A DNA stretch of 6,342 bases, from NCBI GenBank assembly GCA_024278645.1, contig JAJRST010000090.1, positions 1 to 6,342 on the forward strand, written 5' to 3'. A program made the translations under genes and the position numbers. This document shows positions 4,226 through 6,342 of the stretch, piece after piece. How positions within the stretch are numbered: position 1 is the first letter of the stretch; every line of letters begins with the position of its first letter. Under the pieces are notes generated by a model. It had not been told where the DNA came from. It did no database searches and saw nothing but the letters and a program-made list of their open reading frames with translations. This DNA comes from a bacterium (GTDB lineage Bacteria; Zhuqueibacterota; Zhuqueibacteria; Residuimicrobiales; Krinioviventaceae).

Positions 4226-6342
4226 TGAAAATCATGACAAAGCTTTCAGCAGCATTTTTTATTCTTCTCCTTTTGTCGCAAATGTCAGTCGCCGCGGATG
4301 ATTTGGTGCATCGAAAAATTGTCTTTACAACCATCGCAAAAACGATGCAGGCGCCGGTCATTGACGGCCGCCTGAACGACATTGTCTGGCAGGATGCAAC
4401 ACGCCTTGACAATTTCCTGTTGACCGCCGGCGACCATGGCAAACCGGCGACGCGGCAAACCGCGGTCCGCCTGCTTTACGACGGGACGCACCTTTACGTG
4501 GCCTTTCGCTGCGAGGAGCCGAACGTCGCCGGCATAAAAACGTCATCGAAAATAACCGATGATCTCGATATTCTCTACGACGACCGCGTCGAGGTTTTTC
4601 TCGACCTCGATCACAATCATCGCAGCTATATCGAACTGGCGGTGAACACAGCCGGCGTGCAGTTCGACCAGCGCTGTTACAATCGGCTGCACGGCTCAAA
4701 GACATGCGATATGGACCCGTCGTTCAACCTCTTTTGGCGCGCCAAAACTTTTGTCGGCCCCGACTATTGGAACGCCGAAATCGCCATCGACGTGACCTCG
4801 CTGGGGCTGGATGCCATCGAGGCGGGCATGACCTGGGGATTGAACCTCGCCCGCGTGCGCCAGCCGGACGTTGAAAAGGGCGACGAGTTTTTCAAGCGGC
4901 AACCGGGCGGCGAGGCGGAATACAGCGCCTGGGCGCCGGTGAAGGATTATATCCGCGAGACCATCTCCAATTTTCATGCGCCGCTGCAATTTGGCGACGC
5001 GGTGTTCGGCGATCCCGGGTTTGCGGTCAGGGAACTGGCCTTTCGCAGTGCGCTGTACGCTTTCGGACCGGTCGGCTATCCGTCGCTTTACGGCTGGAAT
5101 CCGCTGCTCATCGATCTTGATCTGCATGACGCGGCATTGCATCAGCTTGAGGTTGATCTGCGAGTCGAGCCGGAGACGGTCAAAGCATGGTCGCACAGCG
5201 AGGTCGTCGATGTTGGCGACGGCGCCATCCACACGCGCTATTTCATCCCCGAAAATCAGGAAAATAAAATCGTTCTGCGGCTTTTAGATCCAACGACAAA
5301 AAAGCAACTCTACCGCACTTCCTACATCGAGATCGCGCCGCCGTTCATCGAATTCAATCTCTATTCCCTGTACACTCGGCGGCTCAAAGCGGTCGAGCCG
5401 GTGGCGTTCAAGCTGTTGACGGATGCGGAGACGCGAAACAGCTCGCATCTGGAGCTGCGTTTTAAAAATCCCCGAAACGGCGTGCTCATTCAGCAAGTTG
5501 ACATAGCGGACCTCTCTTCCGCCGATGATTTCACGCCGGTGTTTGACACGGCGGCATTGCGGCGGCTGCCGGGCGGCGTTTATGCCATTCAGTGCCTGCT
5601 CAAGGATGAGCAGGGAAACCTCCGCGCCGAGTTTACGCAACGCCTGACCAAATTCGATCCCGATCTGCCGCAGAAATTCTCCGTCGTCGACGGAGAATAC
5701 AGCTACGGCGGCGTCAGCAGCCGCGCCATACAAATCCGCTATCCTTTTCCGGCGCGGTTCGTCTTTTGGCGCGACGCCTCTTACATCCCCATCTGGGATT
5801 GCGACCAGGCGGCGATGACCAACGAATTCATCGAATGCTGGGGCGCCGGCAACCAGGGCTGCAACGAGCCGATGCAGGATCGCGAGCGCCGCTATTCCCG
5901 CGTCGAGCTGCTGGAACAGTCGCCGGTTCGCGTCGTCGTGCACTGGCGCTATGCCTTGTCCGATCCGCATTACATGATTTATCGCAACGAGTGGGTGGAT
6001 GAATACTATACCATGTACGCCGACGGCGTCGGCGTGCGCCAGGTGAATTTATGGCCGAACAGCGACACGCGGCACGAGATGATGGAGGTGCTTCTCGCCA
6101 AACCGCCGATGGTGCACACGGAGCAGATGTATGACGATCTCTTTGCCACGCTCGCCAATCTCAAGGGCGAGGTTCATTCGAATAAAGGATTCACCGGCAA
6201 CAAAAAGTTTTACAAAGAATTTTTGCGTTCGGACGACGATTTCATCATCGAGGTGCATTTTCGCGATCGCATGCACCCGTTCACGGTTTTTTCGTTCCGC
6301 GATGAACTGCTGCCCGGCGTCACCCGCGATCACGTCACCGCG
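4225..6342 (+). CDS. Large secreted protein: CBM9-like domain plus unassigned C-terminal domain (cut by right edge)
   Basis: The frame stays open for 706 codons to the window end without a stop. Start is ATG 4225 or, with a better ribosome-binding site, ATG 4234. Residues 1-24 are a signal peptide (core 'LSAAFFILLLLSQMSVAA'). Residues about 40-260 form a CBM9-like sugar-binding domain: 'APVIDGRLNDIVWQDA', 'TAVRLLYDGTHLYVAFRCEE', 'DDRVEVFLDLD', 'YIELAVNTAGVQFDQR', 'YWNAEIAIDVTSLGL' and 'WGLNLARVR'. Two beta-rich, Ig-like modules appear to follow (about 304-385 and 388-480). From about 484 a further domain shows 'FPARFVFWRDASYIPIW', 'NEPMQDRERRYSRVELLE', 'VRVVVHWRYAL' and 'DEYYTMYADGVGVRQVNLW'. 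I recall similar motif runs in large uncharacterised secreted proteins of Planctomycetota, Verrucomicrobiota and FCB bacteria, but cannot name an enzyme family. The regulator gene is directly upstream. A glycan-active or glycan-binding role, perhaps lyase or hydrolase, is inferred. Confidence 0.9.
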   Translation, partial: MKIMTKLSAAFFILLLLSQMSVAADDLVHRKIVFTTIAKTMQAPVIDGRLNDIVWQDATRLDNFLLTAGDHGKPATRQTAVRLLYDGTHLYVAFRCEEPNVAGIKTSSKITDDLDILYDDRVEVFLDLDHNHRSYIELAVNTAGVQFDQRCYNRLHGSKTCDMDPSFNLFWRAKTFVGPDYWNAEIAIDVTSLGLDAIEAGMTWGLNLARVRQPDVEKGDEFFKRQPGGEAEYSAWAPVKDYIRETISNFHAPLQFGDAVFGDPGFAVRELAFRSALYAFGPVGYPSLYGWNPLLIDLDLHDAALHQLEVDLRVEPETVKAWSHSEVVDVGDGAIHTRYFIPENQENKIVLRLLDPTTKKQLYRTSYIEIAPPFIEFNLYSLYTRRLKAVEPVAFKLLTDAETRNSSHLELRFKNPRNGVLIQQVDIADLSSADDFTPVFDTAALRRLPGGVYAIQCLLKDEQGNLRAEFTQRLTKFDPDLPQKFSVVDGEYSYGGVSSRAIQIRYPFPARFVFWRDASYIPIWDCDQAAMTNEFIECWGAGNQGCNEPMQDRERRYSRVELLEQSPVRVVVHWRYALSDPHYMIYRNEWVDEYYTMYADGVGVRQVNLWPNSDTRHEMMEVLLAKPPMVHTEQMYDDLFATLANLKGEVHSNKGFTGNKKFYKEFLRSDDDFIIEVHFRDRMHPFTVFSFRDELLPGVTRDHVTA

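Noticed and set aside
3582..4442. Minus-strand 286-codon frame opposite the GntR gene and the start of the secreted protein
   Set aside because: It spans two well-supported plus-strand genes, its product resembles no family, and it is explained by the codon bias of those genes.
4696..5970. Minus-strand frames (4696-5232 and 5284-5970) opposite the large secreted protein
   Set aside because: The plus-strand frame is continuous across both, with clear domain motifs. The antisense products are R/A/D-rich with no domain.

Overview
The window looks like a contig from an uncultured, Gram-negative member of the FCB group (KSB1, Calditrichota or Ignavibacteria-like). The best evidence is the C-terminal tail of the protein at 2166-3101. 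Its 'QQNFPNPFNPTTTINFS ... LPSGVYIYRL ... FVVLK' pattern is the type IX secretion (Por) sorting signature in the form common in those lineages. Moderately GC-rich genes separated by AT-rich, repeat-bearing gaps fit this. No rRNA, tRNA or CRISPR array was seen.

Left part (1-1387, minus strand): two consecutive ABC-2 type membrane permeases of the YhhJ/YbhR/YbhS kind. The first is complete (287-1387); the second (1-247) runs off the left edge. They probably form one exporter, but no ATPase or HlyD-like adaptor lies upstream of them in the window.

Middle gap (1388-2165): no intact gene. It holds a decayed IS1380-type transposase remnant on the minus strand (about 1498-1829) that can be read only by switching among three frames. 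It also holds a run of 'GCGCAGAG/GCGCAAAG' short repeats (about 1903-1928) and a four-unit imperfect tandem repeat built on ATNNTTTTGYC (1967-2025).

Centre (2166-3101, plus strand): a secreted, LamG/concanavalin-like single-domain protein with a type IX secretion tail and no recognisable catalytic module. A perfect 8-bp GC-rich hairpin follows its stop codon. A 369-bp intergenic region (3102-3470) then carries further short repeats and a plausible promoter/operator for the next gene.

Right part (3471-6342, plus strand): a FadR-subfamily GntR regulator with its metal-binding D/H/H/H set intact. After a single base comes a very large secreted protein, at least 706 residues and open at the right edge. 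It has a signal peptide, a CBM9-like N-terminal domain, beta-rich middle modules and a C-terminal domain with a distinctive conserved-looking motif series that I cannot assign to a named enzyme family. The pair looks like the start of a regulated surface or periplasmic carbohydrate-use locus. FadR-type regulators often sense organic or uronic acids, so an acidic polysaccharide is a reasonable but unproven guess. This two-gene unit is the most interesting part of the window.
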